Source: Cellulosimicrobium sp. ES-005
Lineage (GTDB): Bacteria; Actinomycetota; Actinomycetes; Actinomycetales; Cellulomonadaceae
Direction: 5' to 3'
DNA: 64,000 nucleotides
NCBI RefSeq assembly: GCF_040448685.1
Contig: NZ_CP159290.1
Coordinates: 1,116,001 to 1,180,000 of the forward strand
Part shown: positions 9,911 through 18,372 of the stretch, one piece after another
Numbering within the stretch: position 1 is the stretch's first letter
How the letters are laid out: every line of letters starts with the position of its first letter
The notes under the pieces: model-generated
What the model was told of the DNA's origin: nothing
Seen by the model: the letters and a program-made list of their open reading frames with translations, nothing else
Databases searched by the model: none
Program-made: the position numbers and the translations under genes

Positions 9911-10977
9911 TGGCGGGCATCGAGATCGCGTCCCTGCACAAGCGCTACCCGGACGGGACCGTCGCCGTGGAGGAGGTGGACCTGTCCATCGGCGACGGCG
10001 AGCTGTTCGTCATGCTCGGTCCCTCGGGCTGCGGAAAGACCACCACGCTGCGCGCGGTGGCGGGCCTGGAGCGCCAGACGTCGGGCACCATCCACATCGG
10101 CGACACGCGCGTCGACGACCTGCCTCCCGGCGGTCGCGACATCGCCATGGTGTTCCAGTTCTACGCGCTGTACCCGCACCTGAAGGCCCGTGACAACGTG
10201 GCCTTCCCGCTCCGCGCCGAGGGCGTCCCCGAGCCGGAGGTGCGTCGTCGTGTCGACGAGGCCGCTCGCATGCTGCAGCTCGGTCCGCTGCTGGACCGGC
10301 GGCCCACGCGGCTGTCGGGCGGGGAGCAGCAGCGGGTCGCGCTGGCCCGCGCCCTGGTGCGGCGGCCGCGCGCCTTCCTCATGGACGAGCCGCTCACGAA
10401 CCTCGACGCCGAGCAGCGCGCGGACATGCGGTCGCAGATCAAGCACCTGCAGCGAGAGGTGGGGGCGACGATGGTCTACGTCACCCACGACCAGGTCGAG
10501 GCGATGTCGCTCGGCCATCGGATCGCGATCCTCAACAAGGGCCGCGTGGAGCAGGTCGGCACGCCCATGGAGGTCTACGACCGGCCCGCGAGCCTGTTCT
10601 GCGCCGCGTTCATCGGCTCGCCGCCGGTGAACCTCGTGGACGTCGAGGTCGCCGACGGGGCCCTGCGGGGCGGGGGCGGGCTCGCGCTGCCGGTGCCGTC
10701 CGGGCTGCCGGACGGTCGTCGGCTGGTCGCCGGCGTGCGGCCCGAGGCGTTGGAGGTCACCGCGCCGGGAGCGGACGGTGCGGTCCGCGGCCGCGTGGTC
10801 TCGGCGGAGGCGCTGGGCGACGAGACCATCTACGTCGTCGAGTGCGAGGGGGAGCACGACGTCCGGGTCCGGATGCCCCCGACCGCACGGTTCGCCGCGG
10901 ACACGCCCGTCGGCGTGCGGCACGTCGGCGGGCCGCCGCCCGTCTACGACCGCGACTCGGAGAGGTTGGTGGCCTGA
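9910..10977 (+). CDS. ABC transporter ATP-binding protein, MalK/UgpC-type (consensus site)
   Basis: A 355-aa ATPase with all motifs intact: Walker A GPSGCGKTT, Q-loop VFQFYALYPH, signature LSGGEQQRVALAR, Walker B FLMDEPLTNLD and H-loop His193 in YVTHDQVEAM. A C-terminal TOBE/OB regulatory domain follows (about 240-355). It overlaps both neighbours by one base. It is one of two different ATPases in this operon, which suggests a heterodimeric motor. Confidence 0.94.
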   Translation: MAGIEIASLHKRYPDGTVAVEEVDLSIGDGELFVMLGPSGCGKTTTLRAVAGLERQTSGTIHIGDTRVDDLPPGGRDIAMVFQFYALYPHLKARDNVAFPLRAEGVPEPEVRRRVDEAARMLQLGPLLDRRPTRLSGGEQQRVALARALVRRPRAFLMDEPLTNLDAEQRADMRSQIKHLQREVGATMVYVTHDQVEAMSLGHRIAILNKGRVEQVGTPMEVYDRPASLFCAAFIGSPPVNLVDVEVADGALRGGGGLALPVPSGLPDGRRLVAGVRPEALEVTAPGADGAVRGRVVSAEALGDETIYVVECEGEHDVRVRMPPTARFAADTPVGVRHVGGPPPVYDRDSERLVA

Positions 10978-12053
10978 TGGGAACCGTTGCGACCTACGGG
11001 ATCAGGAAGGCGTTCGGGGAGGTCCAGGCCCTCGACGGGGTCGACCTGCAGGTGCCGGACGGCTCGTTCTTCGTCGTCCTCGGGCCCTCGGGGGCGGGCA
11101 AGACGACGACCCTGCGCGCGATCGCCGGGCTCGACAGGCTCGACGCCGGGTCGGTGCACCTGGGCGGCCGGGACGTGACCGGGGAGTCCCCCGGCGCACG
11201 GGACCTGGCCATGGTCTTCCAGAGCTACGCGCTCTACCCCCGGTACACGGTGTTCGAGAACATCGCCTCGCCGCTGCGCGCGCGCCGTGCCTCCGCGAGC
11301 GAGATCGCCGCCGCCGTGGACGACGTCGCGCGCCTCCTGCACATCGAACGCCTCCTGCAGCGTCGACCGGCACAGCTGTCCGGTGGTGAGATGCAGCGCG
11401 TCGCGCTGGCCCGTGCGCTGGTCCGTCGCCCGCACGCGTTCCTCATGGACGAACCGCTCACCAACCTCGACCTCAAGCTGCGCGTCGAGATGCGGACCGA
11501 GCTCACCCGCATCCACCGGCGTCTGGGAGGGACGTTCGTCTACGTGACGAACGACCAGGTCGAGGCGATGTCCATGGCCGACCAGGTCGCCGTGCTCAGG
11601 GACGGCGCGGTGCAGCAGGTCGGGACGCCGGCGGAGGTGTACGAGCAGCCGGTCGACCGGTGGGTCGCGAGCTTCGTCGGGAGCCCGCGGATCAGCCTGC
11701 TCGAGTGCCACGTCGACGACGACCGGCTGGTCGGGTCTCAGGGCTGGACCCTGCCGCGCCCCCGGGGAGCCGCGGCGGAGCGCGGCCGTCCGCTGCTCCT
11801 CGGCCTGCGCGCCGAGGACGTGTCGGTCGAGCGGCGGGGAGAGGCGACGGTCGAGGGGGAGGTCTTCGGGCTCGAGCCGCTGGGCGACCACACGCTGGTC
11901 GACGTCAAGGTGGGCACGGAGATGCTCACGGTCAAGGCGCGGCCGACCGTCGCGAGCCGACCCGGGGAGCGCCTGTCGGTGACCGTCGACCTGGACCGTG
12001 CGCACCTCTTCGACGCGAGCACGGGGTTGGCGCTGTCCGGGGCCGGGCGGTAG
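10977..12053 (+). CDS. ABC transporter ATP-binding protein, MalK/UgpC-type with H-loop Asn
   Basis: A 358-aa ATPase paralogous to the preceding one. It has Walker A GPSGAGKTT, Q-loop VFQSYALYPR, signature LSGGEMQRVALAR and Walker B FLMDEPLTNLD, plus a C-terminal TOBE region. The conserved H-loop His is replaced by Asn192 in YVTNDQVEAM. The switch His normally contacts the ATP gamma-phosphate, so a heterodimer with the upstream ATPase would have one consensus and one altered site. It is the last gene of the operon, followed by a hairpin at 12064-12095. Confidence 0.92.
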   Translation: MGTVATYGIRKAFGEVQALDGVDLQVPDGSFFVVLGPSGAGKTTTLRAIAGLDRLDAGSVHLGGRDVTGESPGARDLAMVFQSYALYPRYTVFENIASPLRARRASASEIAAAVDDVARLLHIERLLQRRPAQLSGGEMQRVALARALVRRPHAFLMDEPLTNLDLKLRVEMRTELTRIHRRLGGTFVYVTNDQVEAMSMADQVAVLRDGAVQQVGTPAEVYEQPVDRWVASFVGSPRISLLECHVDDDRLVGSQGWTLPRPRGAAAERGRPLLLGLRAEDVSVERRGEATVEGEVFGLEPLGDHTLVDVKVGTEMLTVKARPTVASRPGERLSVTVDLDRAHLFDASTGLALSGAGR

Positions 12054-12063
12054 GGCTGGACGA

Positions 12064-12095
12064 GGTCGTGCTCGCTTGCGGTCGCGAGCACGACC
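12064..12095. terminator. Hairpin after the ABC operon
   Basis: A perfect 12-bp inverted repeat (12064-12075 with 12084-12095, arms GGTCGTGCTCGC) with an 8-nt loop lies between the converging ABC operon and the phosphoribosyltransferase gene. There is no U-tract. Confidence 0.6.
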
Positions 12096-12137
12096 CGTTC
12101 GCCTCGCCCGGGCGGCGACGGTCCGTCGTCTGCGTGC

Positions 12138-12698
12138 TCAGTCGTTCGGTCGCGGCTGCGCGCCCTCGACGGGCGGGTCGGCCGACCACGGGAACGTGAT
12201 CCAGAGGTCGGTGTCCTTCCACGAGTAGTCCGGCTGGATGATCGTGCGCGGCTTGGTGTACAGCACCGCGGACCGCGCCTCGGCGCCGTGGGCGCTCAGC
12301 ATCTCCATGACGAGGGCGAGCGTGCGGCCGGAGTCCGCGACGTCGTCGACCACGAGCACGTGCGCGCCCGGCAGGTCGGACGTGTCCATGAGCGGCGGGA
12401 GCACGCGCGGGTCGGTGAGGGTCTGGCCGATGTCGGTGTAGAACTCGACGTTGAGCGTCCCGACGCCCTTGGTCCCGAGCGCGTACGCGACCGCGCCGCC
12501 CGGCAGGAGCCCGCCGCGCGCGACGGCGACGACGACCTCGGGCCGGAACCCGCTCGCCACGACCTGCTCGGCGAGCTCGCGCGCGGCGACGCCGAACGTC
12601 TCCCACGTGAGCACCTCGCGCTCGGGCGGCACGGCGGGGTGCGGCGACGACACGTCGTCGGGCACGGCGGGGACCGGGGTCGTGGAGGCGTCCGTCAT
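12138..12698 (-). CDS. Phosphoribosyltransferase (xanthine/hypoxanthine-guanine type)
   Basis: A 186-aa type I phosphoribosyltransferase. The PRPP-binding loop is VLVVDDVADSGRTL, preceded by VVAVARGGLLPG; the C-terminal hood has YSWKDTDLWITFPW. It most likely transfers PRPP to a 6-oxopurine in purine salvage. ATG 12698 is used; the longer frame to 12776 is low-complexity Pro/Gly/Arg and has no ribosome-binding site. It stands alone, with the FKBP gene upstream on the same strand behind a strong hairpin. A role as a purine regulator cannot be excluded. Confidence 0.85.
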   Translation of the reverse strand: MTDASTTPVPAVPDDVSSPHPAVPPEREVLTWETFGVAARELAEQVVASGFRPEVVVAVARGGLLPGGAVAYALGTKGVGTLNVEFYTDIGQTLTDPRVLPPLMDTSDLPGAHVLVVDDVADSGRTLALVMEMLSAHGAEARSAVLYTKPRTIIQPDYSWKDTDLWITFPWSADPPVEGAQPRPND

Positions 12699-12792
12699 GC
12701 ATCGAGAGTACGTCGCGCGACGCGCGGGGCCCGCCCGTCCCGGTCCCGACGGGCCGGGACCCACGACCCGGACCAACGACCCGTCCCGGACA

Positions 12793-12833
12793 CGACGAGG
12801 GCCGCACCCCGTGGCGGGGTGCGGCCCTCGTCG
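12793..12833 (-). terminator. Terminator of the FKBP gene
   Basis: A 19-bp perfect stem (12793-12811 with 12815-12833) and a 3-nt loop lie just after the FKBP stop on the minus strand. Confidence 0.8.
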
Positions 12834-12846
12834 GGTCAGGCGGGGG

Positions 12847-13818
12847 TCACTGCGCGTCGAGGATGTCCACGACGAAGACGAGCGGGGAGTCGGCGGGGAT
12901 CGTGCCGCTGCCCTGCGAGCCGTAGCCCAGCTCCGACGGGATGACGAGCAGCACCTGGCTGCCCACGGTCTGCCCGGCGAGGCCCTGCGTCCAGCCCGGG
13001 ATCACCTGCTGGAGCGAGAAGCTCGTGGGGGCGCCGCGGTCCCACGACGAGTCGAAGACGGTGCCGTCGAGCAGCATGCCCGTGTAGTGGGCGGTGACGG
13101 TCTGGTCCTCGGTCACGACCGGGCCGCTGCCCTTGATGAGCGTCTGCGCGACGAGCTCGGTCGGGGCCTCGTAGCCCTCGGGGATCTCGATGGTCGGCTT
13201 GCCGGTGTCGTCGAGCGTCACGGTCGGCAGGCCCTCGGCGGGCGTGACCGCCTCACCCTCGGCACGCGACGGGATGGTCTTCACGTCGGTGACCTCACCG
13301 ATGGTGAGGTAGGTGATCGGCTCGCCGGTCGTCTGGTCCGTCGTCGGGTTGGCGAACAGGAAGCGGGTGCCGACCTTCTTGCCGACGACGACGTCGAGGA
13401 GCTGCGGGAAGATCGAGTCGTCGATGAGGAGCTGCTCGGGGGAGCCCGTCTCCCACGTCGACCCCATCTTGGAGCCGTCCGTACCGGAGAACGCGGCCGT
13501 GTGCATGGTGATCTGCTGGCCCTTGGCGATCTCGTCGCCCTCGCCGTCGTTCAGCGAGATGGCGGCCGCGGCGGAGACCTCGAACGGCTGGTCGAACTCC
13601 ACGGTGGGCTCGGCGCCCGGGTCGCCGGTGACCGTCACGGCCTCGAGCGCCGCGACGTCCTCGGGCGACGACGTCGCGGCGTCGCTGGCGCCGTCGGTCG
13701 CGGACGGGCTCGACGACGTCTCGTCGCCGGAGCCGCCGCCCTCCGAGGCGCAGCCGGAGAGGACGAGGGCGGCGCCCAGGGTGAGCGCGGCGACGCCGCG
13801 CAGGGTGCGGTGCTTCAC
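12847..13818 (-). CDS. FKBP-type peptidyl-prolyl isomerase lipoprotein
   Basis: A 323-aa exported lipoprotein. GTG 13818 starts a basic segment and hydrophobic core ending in lipobox LSGCAS, then a Ser/Gly/Asp-rich linker. The C-terminal domain (about 215-323) is a canonical FKBP fold: VTAHYTGMLLDGTVFDSS, FSLQQVIPGWTQGL and LVIPSELGYGSQGSGTIP. The preceding region (about 65-190) looks like a diverged FKBP-like domain with FLFANPTTD and a conserved GEVTDV strand but no active-site motif. It probably assists folding of secreted proteins at the outer face of the membrane. GAAGGA lies about 10 bp before the start. Confidence 0.92.
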   Translation of the reverse strand: MKHRTLRGVAALTLGAALVLSGCASEGGGSGDETSSSPSATDGASDAATSSPEDVAALEAVTVTGDPGAEPTVEFDQPFEVSAAAAISLNDGEGDEIAKGQQITMHTAAFSGTDGSKMGSTWETGSPEQLLIDDSIFPQLLDVVVGKKVGTRFLFANPTTDQTTGEPITYLTIGEVTDVKTIPSRAEGEAVTPAEGLPTVTLDDTGKPTIEIPEGYEAPTELVAQTLIKGSGPVVTEDQTVTAHYTGMLLDGTVFDSSWDRGAPTSFSLQQVIPGWTQGLAGQTVGSQVLLVIPSELGYGSQGSGTIPADSPLVFVVDILDAQ

Positions 13819-14020
13819 GAGAGGGGGTCCTTCGGTCGGTGGGACGACGCGGGGCCGTCGGGTCTGGGCCGCACCCGCACGACGGCGGTCGTCGGCGTCC
13901 CGGGTCGGGGTCGCCTCGCGTCCGCGTGCCGGGTGCAGCACCGGCGCGGACACTCTAGCGGTCCTGCCTGGACTCCCGCTGGGAGCCGCCCCCGCCGTGT
14001 GCCCGGGGGAGAATGGGTGC

Positions 14021-14326
14021 ATGCCGTCCCGTCGACCGTCCCGCAAGCGACCGTGGGGAGCGGAGCCCGCGCCCCTCGACCTGGACCGTGCCCTCGGCGG
14101 CGCGCGTCGCGAGTCCGGGGCCGACGGCGAGTGGCAGGTCCGCACGGTGCGCGGCGGGTCCAAGACGTACCTGTGCCCGGGGTGCAACCAGGAGATCCCG
14201 CCCGGGACGGGGCACGTCGTGGCCTGGCAGGAGGACTCGTTCTTCGGTGCCGAGACGGCGCTCGACCACCGTCGGCACTGGCACACGTCGTGCTGGCAGG
14301 CGCGCGGGCGCCGTCGGCCCCGGTAG
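14021..14326 (+). CDS. Small conserved actinobacterial Cys/His protein
   Basis: A 101-aa protein with a basic N-terminus and a putative metal-binding core: TYLCPGCNQEIPPGTGHVV gives a CxxC pair and a His, and HRRHWHTSCW gives further His and Cys residues. Homologues are widespread in actinobacteria and often carry the uninformative label ATP/GTP-binding protein; I see no nucleotide-binding motif. It starts 34 bp before, and is probably co-transcribed with, the alpha/beta hydrolase. Function unknown. Confidence 0.75.
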   Translation: MPSRRPSRKRPWGAEPAPLDLDRALGGARRESGADGEWQVRTVRGGSKTYLCPGCNQEIPPGTGHVVAWQEDSFFGAETALDHRRHWHTSCWQARGRRRPR

Positions 14327-14359
14327 AGGTCCGCGGCGGAGGAACTAGGCTCGACCACG

Positions 14360-15211
14360 ATGAGCACCGCACCCGAGCCCACCGGGGCCGACGTCCCGGC
14401 CGGTCCTACCCCCATCCGGTCCCTGACGGTCCTGCCCGCGCGGCGCGAGGACGTCGAGCTGCACACCGCGGACGGGCTGACGCTCGTCGGCGAGCTCGCG
14501 CTCCCGGCGGACCGCGACCCGGTCGCGACCCTGGTCACGCTCCACCCGCTGCCGACGCACGGCGGCTACATGGACTCGCACGTGTACCGGAAGGCCGCGT
14601 GGCGCCTGCCCGCGCTCGCCGACCTCGCGGTGCTGCGGTTCAACACGCGCGGGACCTCGTCGCCGCGCGGCACGAGCGAGGGCGCGTTCGACGGCGGCGA
14701 GGCCGAGCGCTTCGACGTCGCCGCCGCGATCGAGCTCGCCGAGTTCCGCGACCTGCCGCACCCCTGGCTCGTCGGGTGGTCGTTCGGGACCGAGCTCGCG
14801 CTCAAGCACGGGACCGACCCGGCCGTGGAGGGCGCGATCCTCCTGTCGCCGCCGCTGCACCGCGCGACGGACGAGGACCTCGACCGGTGGGACGCGTTCG
14901 GCAAGCCGCTCGTCGTGCTCGTCCCCGAGCTCGACGACTACCTGCGCCCCGACGAGGCGCGCCGACGGTTCGCGCGCGTGCGCAACGCCGAGGTGATCGG
15001 CGTCGACGGCGCCAAGCACCTGTGGGTGGGGGAGTCGTCCGTGCGTCGCGTGCTCGACGAGATCGTCGGCCATGTCCGCCCCGGGTTCCCGCTGCCCCTG
15101 CCGACCGAGTGGTCCGGCGACGCGACCGCGGCCGTGACGGCCGACCGTGACACCGCGGACTCCGACCAGGCGAGCTACGACGCGAGCCGGTCGGACGGCG
15201 TCGACGACTGA
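14360..15211 (+). CDS. Alpha/beta hydrolase (dienelactone-hydrolase-like)
   Basis: A 283-aa alpha/beta-fold enzyme. The oxyanion segment is TLHPLPTHGGYMDS, the nucleophile Ser is in VGWSFGTELA, the acid Asp is in PELDDYLRP and the base His is in AKHLWVGE. The LHPLPTHGG version is typical of a conserved actinobacterial group without assigned substrate. The C-terminal 40 residues are Asp/Ala/Thr-rich and probably disordered. ATG follows closely after the small Cys/His gene. Confidence 0.85.
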   Translation: MSTAPEPTGADVPAGPTPIRSLTVLPARREDVELHTADGLTLVGELALPADRDPVATLVTLHPLPTHGGYMDSHVYRKAAWRLPALADLAVLRFNTRGTSSPRGTSEGAFDGGEAERFDVAAAIELAEFRDLPHPWLVGWSFGTELALKHGTDPAVEGAILLSPPLHRATDEDLDRWDAFGKPLVVLVPELDDYLRPDEARRRFARVRNAEVIGVDGAKHLWVGESSVRRVLDEIVGHVRPGFPLPLPTEWSGDATAAVTADRDTADSDQASYDASRSDGVDD

Positions 15212-15288
15212 CGCCCCGGCAGGACGGTCGCGGCCGTGGCACGGTGGGACGAGACCTGACGACGGACGCACGACCTGAGGAGGACGAC

Positions 15289-16077
15289 GTGACGACGGCC
15301 CCGCTCGAGACCTTCACGCTGCGCGAGGGGTACGGCACACCGCTCGTGCTGCTGCACGGCTTCCCGCTGGACCACCGCATGTGGGCCGACGTCGCGGCCG
15401 CGCTGCCGGGGGAGCCCACCGTCGTCGCGGTCGACCTCCCGGGTCTGGGGGCGAGCCCGCTGGCGGACGAGCCGGCGTCGATCGACACCGCGGCCGACGC
15501 CACCGCCACCGCGCTCGCCGCGGCGGGGATCACGCGCGCGGTCGTCGCGGGGCTGTCGATGGGCGGCTACATCGCGCTCGCGCTCGCGGAGCGGCACCCC
15601 GACCTGGTCGCCGGACTCGGGCTCGTGGACACCAAGTCGACCGCCGACACCGACGAGGCGCGCGCAAACCGACTGCGCATCGCGGACGAGGCCGCGCGGT
15701 CCCAGACCGTCGACGCCGTCCTCGGCATGCCGGGGGTGATGCTCGGGGAGACGAGCAAGGCCGCGCGCAAGCACCTCACGGCACGGCTCGAGGAGTGGAT
15801 CCGCGGGCAGCGGCCCGACGGCGTCGCGTGGTCGCAGCGGGCCATGGCGGCCCGGCCGGACCGCACCCAGGTCCTCGCGGAGTTCGCCGGGCCGGTGGCC
15901 GTGGTCGTGGGGGAGGAGGACGCGCTCACGCCGACGGCGGAGGCCGAGCACATGGCGGACGCCGCGCCCACGGCGCAGCTCGTCCAGGTCCCGGGCGCCG
16001 GGCACATGAGCGCGGTCGAGGACCCGGCGGCCGTCGCGGACGCCCTCGCCGACCTGCTGGCCCGCGCCGCGGCGTGA
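15289..16077 (+). CDS. Alpha/beta hydrolase
   Basis: A 262-aa alpha/beta-fold hydrolase: LLHGFPLDHRMW oxyanion segment, nucleophile Ser in VAGLSMGGYIAL, acid Asp in GEEDALTPTAEA and base His in PGAGHMSAVEDP. GTG 15289 is chosen for the GAGGAGG just upstream; the frame opens at 15244. The sequence type is like 3-oxoadipate-enol-lactonase (PcaD) and haloperoxidase-like esterases, but nothing nearby suggests aromatic catabolism, so it is left generic. Confidence 0.85.
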   Translation: MTTAPLETFTLREGYGTPLVLLHGFPLDHRMWADVAAALPGEPTVVAVDLPGLGASPLADEPASIDTAADATATALAAAGITRAVVAGLSMGGYIALALAERHPDLVAGLGLVDTKSTADTDEARANRLRIADEAARSQTVDAVLGMPGVMLGETSKAARKHLTARLEEWIRGQRPDGVAWSQRAMAARPDRTQVLAEFAGPVAVVVGEEDALTPTAEAEHMADAAPTAQLVQVPGAGHMSAVEDPAAVADALADLLARAAA

Positions 16078-16123
16078 GCCCGGTCGACCGCGGCACGGCG
16101 GGTCGGCGGGCCGTCCCGGCCGA

Positions 16124-16570
16124 TCAGCGGCCGTCGAGCACGAGCGCGAGCGCGTCCGCGAGGTCGATCGACTCGCCGTCCCGTCCGCCCTTGCCGAGCA
16201 CGAGCGGCGGGTCCGACGGCTCCACGGTCACGCCGCGCAGGCGCCCCAGCACGCTGCCGGGCACACCGAGCACGTAGAACTCCCCGTCCTCGCCGACGGC
16301 GACGCTGCGGTTGCGGCGCAGGTACCAGCCCTTGAGCGGGGTCCGGTAGGTGGTCGTGCCGTCGAACGAGCGGGCACGCAGCGGCTCGGGTGCGAGGCCG
16401 CGCTCACGGGCACGCACCACGAACTCGGCGAGGAGCGCCCGTGCCGCGGCGCTCTCCCGCGCGCGCTGGCGGTCGAGCTCGCGCTGCTGGTGCGCCGCGG
16501 CCTCGGTCCGCTGCCGACGCCAGTCGTCGGCAGCGGACCCGGAGCGGCCCGTGGGGTCCGCGGAGGACAC
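16124..16570 (-). CDS. Conserved hypothetical protein with charged helix
   Basis: A 148-aa protein. An Arg/Gln/Glu-rich N-terminal helix (about 15-60) is followed by a compact domain with the motif TPLKGWYLRRNRSVAVGEDG. I do not recognise a characterised domain. It starts 3 bp after the stop of the DivIVA-like gene on the same strand, so the two are probably co-transcribed, which hints at a cell-envelope or division context. Confidence 0.65.
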   Translation of the reverse strand: MSSADPTGRSGSAADDWRRQRTEAAAHQQRELDRQRARESAAARALLAEFVVRARERGLAPEPLRARSFDGTTTYRTPLKGWYLRRNRSVAVGEDGEFYVLGVPGSVLGRLRGVTVEPSDPPLVLGKGGRDGESIDLADALALVLDGR

Positions 16571-16573
16571 CGG

Positions 16574-17998
16574 TCAGGCCGAGGCGGGGGCGTCGGTCTC
16601 GGCCTCGGCGTCCACCTGGCCGGCGGGGCGGCGCTTCGTCGAGGCGGCGGGCCCGCCCTGCTGGTCCGACTCGTCGGCGACGACCGGGAACTCCGCCGTC
16701 ATGAGCGTCGCCGCGCGCGCCTGCTGCGCGGGCGTGCCCGCGGGGACCGCCGACTTCTTCGCGGGAGCCTTCGCGGCCTCGGGCTCGCCGCCGAGGAGCC
16801 CGCGCAGCTCGTCGAGGTAGGTGTTGATCGAGTCGTGCTGGCGCGTGAGGTCCTCGAGCTGGCGCTGGGCGACGTTGCGCTGCTGCTCCGCCTCCGCCTT
16901 GGCGTCGCTCACGGTCTGGTCCGCGAACGACCGCGCCTCGGCCACGATCTGGTCGGCGTTGCGACGGGCCGTCGACATGAGGTCCTTGACGTAGGCGTCG
17001 GACTCCCGGCGGACCTTCTCGGCCTGCTCCAGCGCGAGCGCGACGCGCTTCTCCGCCTCGGTCGCGTGCTCCTCCGCGGTCGAGACGAGCTTCTCGGTCT
17101 CGGCCTTGGCGGCCGCGTGCCGCTCGGCGTTCTCGCGCTCCGCCTCCTCGCGGCGGCGCACGACCTCGAGCTCCGCGTCGGCGAGCGCGGTGCGGGCCTT
17201 GTCGCGCAGCTCCTCCATCTCCGACGTGACCGCGTTGGCCGCCTCGGTGGCCTTCCGCTGCGCCTCGTCGACCTGGCGCTGCGCCTCGCGGCGCGCGTTC
17301 TCCAGGAGCTCGGCGGCCTCGCGCTCGGCGGCCTCGCGCTGGGCGGCGGTCTCCGCCGCGACGCGGGCACGGAGCTCGGCGGCCTCGCGCTCGGTCGTCA
17401 CGCGCAGCTCGGTCGTCTCGCGCTCCGCCGTCGCGCGCAGCGTGCCGAGCTCGCGCTCGAGCGACGCGCGGCGCTCGCTCTCCTCGGTGGCGATCGCGCT
17501 CTGGATGCGGGCCGCCTCGCGCTCGGCGGAGCCGACGAGCTCCTCGGCGCGGCGCTGGGCGCTGAGGAGCGTGCCCTCGACCTCCGACGCGCTCGTGGCC
17601 CGGATCTCCTCCGACTCGAGCCGCGCGCTGTTGAGGAGCTCGGCGACCTCGTTCTCGGCGCGGGACCGCACCTGGCCGGCCGAGAGCTTCGCGCGCGCCA
17701 TGATGTCGGCGGCCTGGGCGTTGGCCTGGGAGAGGATGTCGGCGGACTGCTCCTCCGCCGAGCGCATGAGCTGCTCGATGCGGGAGCCGAGGCCGGCGTA
17801 CGAGGGGCGCTCCGCCTCGCGGAGCTGACGCTGCGCGTCGGAGAGCTCGCTCGTGAGCTGCATGGCGCGGGCGTCCGCGGCCTCGACGCGCGAGCGCGCG
17901 TCCTCCACGGCCTTCTCCAGCTTCGCGAGCTGTGCCTCGACCTGGACGCGGTCGTACCCGCGCATCGTGATGGGGAAGAGCGTGCGCTCGTCGGACAC
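16574..17998 (-). CDS. DivIVA-domain coiled-coil protein (SepIVA/Wag31-like)
   Basis: A 474-aa protein dominated by continuous heptad-rich coiled coil (about 15-410) with repeated EREAAEL, EEAERE and RAEEL patterns. The N-terminus FPITMRGYDRVQVEAQL resembles the DivIVA membrane-curvature domain. It is likely a scaffold for polar growth or septation, acting at the inner membrane face. The C-terminal 60 residues are Ala/Pro-rich. GTG 17998 follows GGAGG with 8-bp spacing; the longer frame to 18226 is low complexity. It lacks the second short coil architecture of true Wag31, so the exact subfamily is uncertain. Confidence 0.8.
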   Translation of the reverse strand: MSDERTLFPITMRGYDRVQVEAQLAKLEKAVEDARSRVEAADARAMQLTSELSDAQRQLREAERPSYAGLGSRIEQLMRSAEEQSADILSQANAQAADIMARAKLSAGQVRSRAENEVAELLNSARLESEEIRATSASEVEGTLLSAQRRAEELVGSAEREAARIQSAIATEESERRASLERELGTLRATAERETTELRVTTEREAAELRARVAAETAAQREAAEREAAELLENARREAQRQVDEAQRKATEAANAVTSEMEELRDKARTALADAELEVVRRREEAERENAERHAAAKAETEKLVSTAEEHATEAEKRVALALEQAEKVRRESDAYVKDLMSTARRNADQIVAEARSFADQTVSDAKAEAEQQRNVAQRQLEDLTRQHDSINTYLDELRGLLGGEPEAAKAPAKKSAVPAGTPAQQARAATLMTAEFPVVADESDQQGGPAASTKRRPAGQVDAEAETDAPASA

Positions 17999-18372
17999 GT
18001 CGATGACCTCCGGTGCTGGTTCGTCGCGGCGTCCGCCGCCGGGCGGCGTCCCCTCGCGAGGAGGGAGGGCGCGGCGGTCGTGCCACGGCCCCGCCGTGCT
18101 CCGACCAGGATACGGGGATCGGGCTGTCCTGAATACCCGGATTGGAACAGGTGAGACGATGGTCGCAGTGCTGCGGGACGGAGGGCACGGGGGAGGCCGC
18201 AGGTCGTCCGACGGCGTCGTGCGCACTCTTCCTGAATCCCGGCTGACGAGCGTGGGACCGAGGGGAGAGGGGCTCGTGAACGGATCGTGAGGATCCGCGC
18301 ACGATTCCCCGAGGTCGATCTACGAGGGGTTTCGCACCTATTCTGGAACGTCGATCGACGAAGGGAACCTCG
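17999..18372. other. Divergent intergenic region with a direct repeat
   Basis: This 374-bp gap separates the divergent DivIVA-like and envelope-protein genes. It contains two near-identical blocks: TCCTGAATACCCGG (18127-18140) and TTCCTGAATCCCGG (18229-18242). TATTCT at 18339-18344 is a possible -10 for the plus-strand gene. A 43-codon frame from ATG 18159 to TGA 18290 has an AGGTGAG before it, but nothing else supports it as a gene. Confidence 0.45.
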
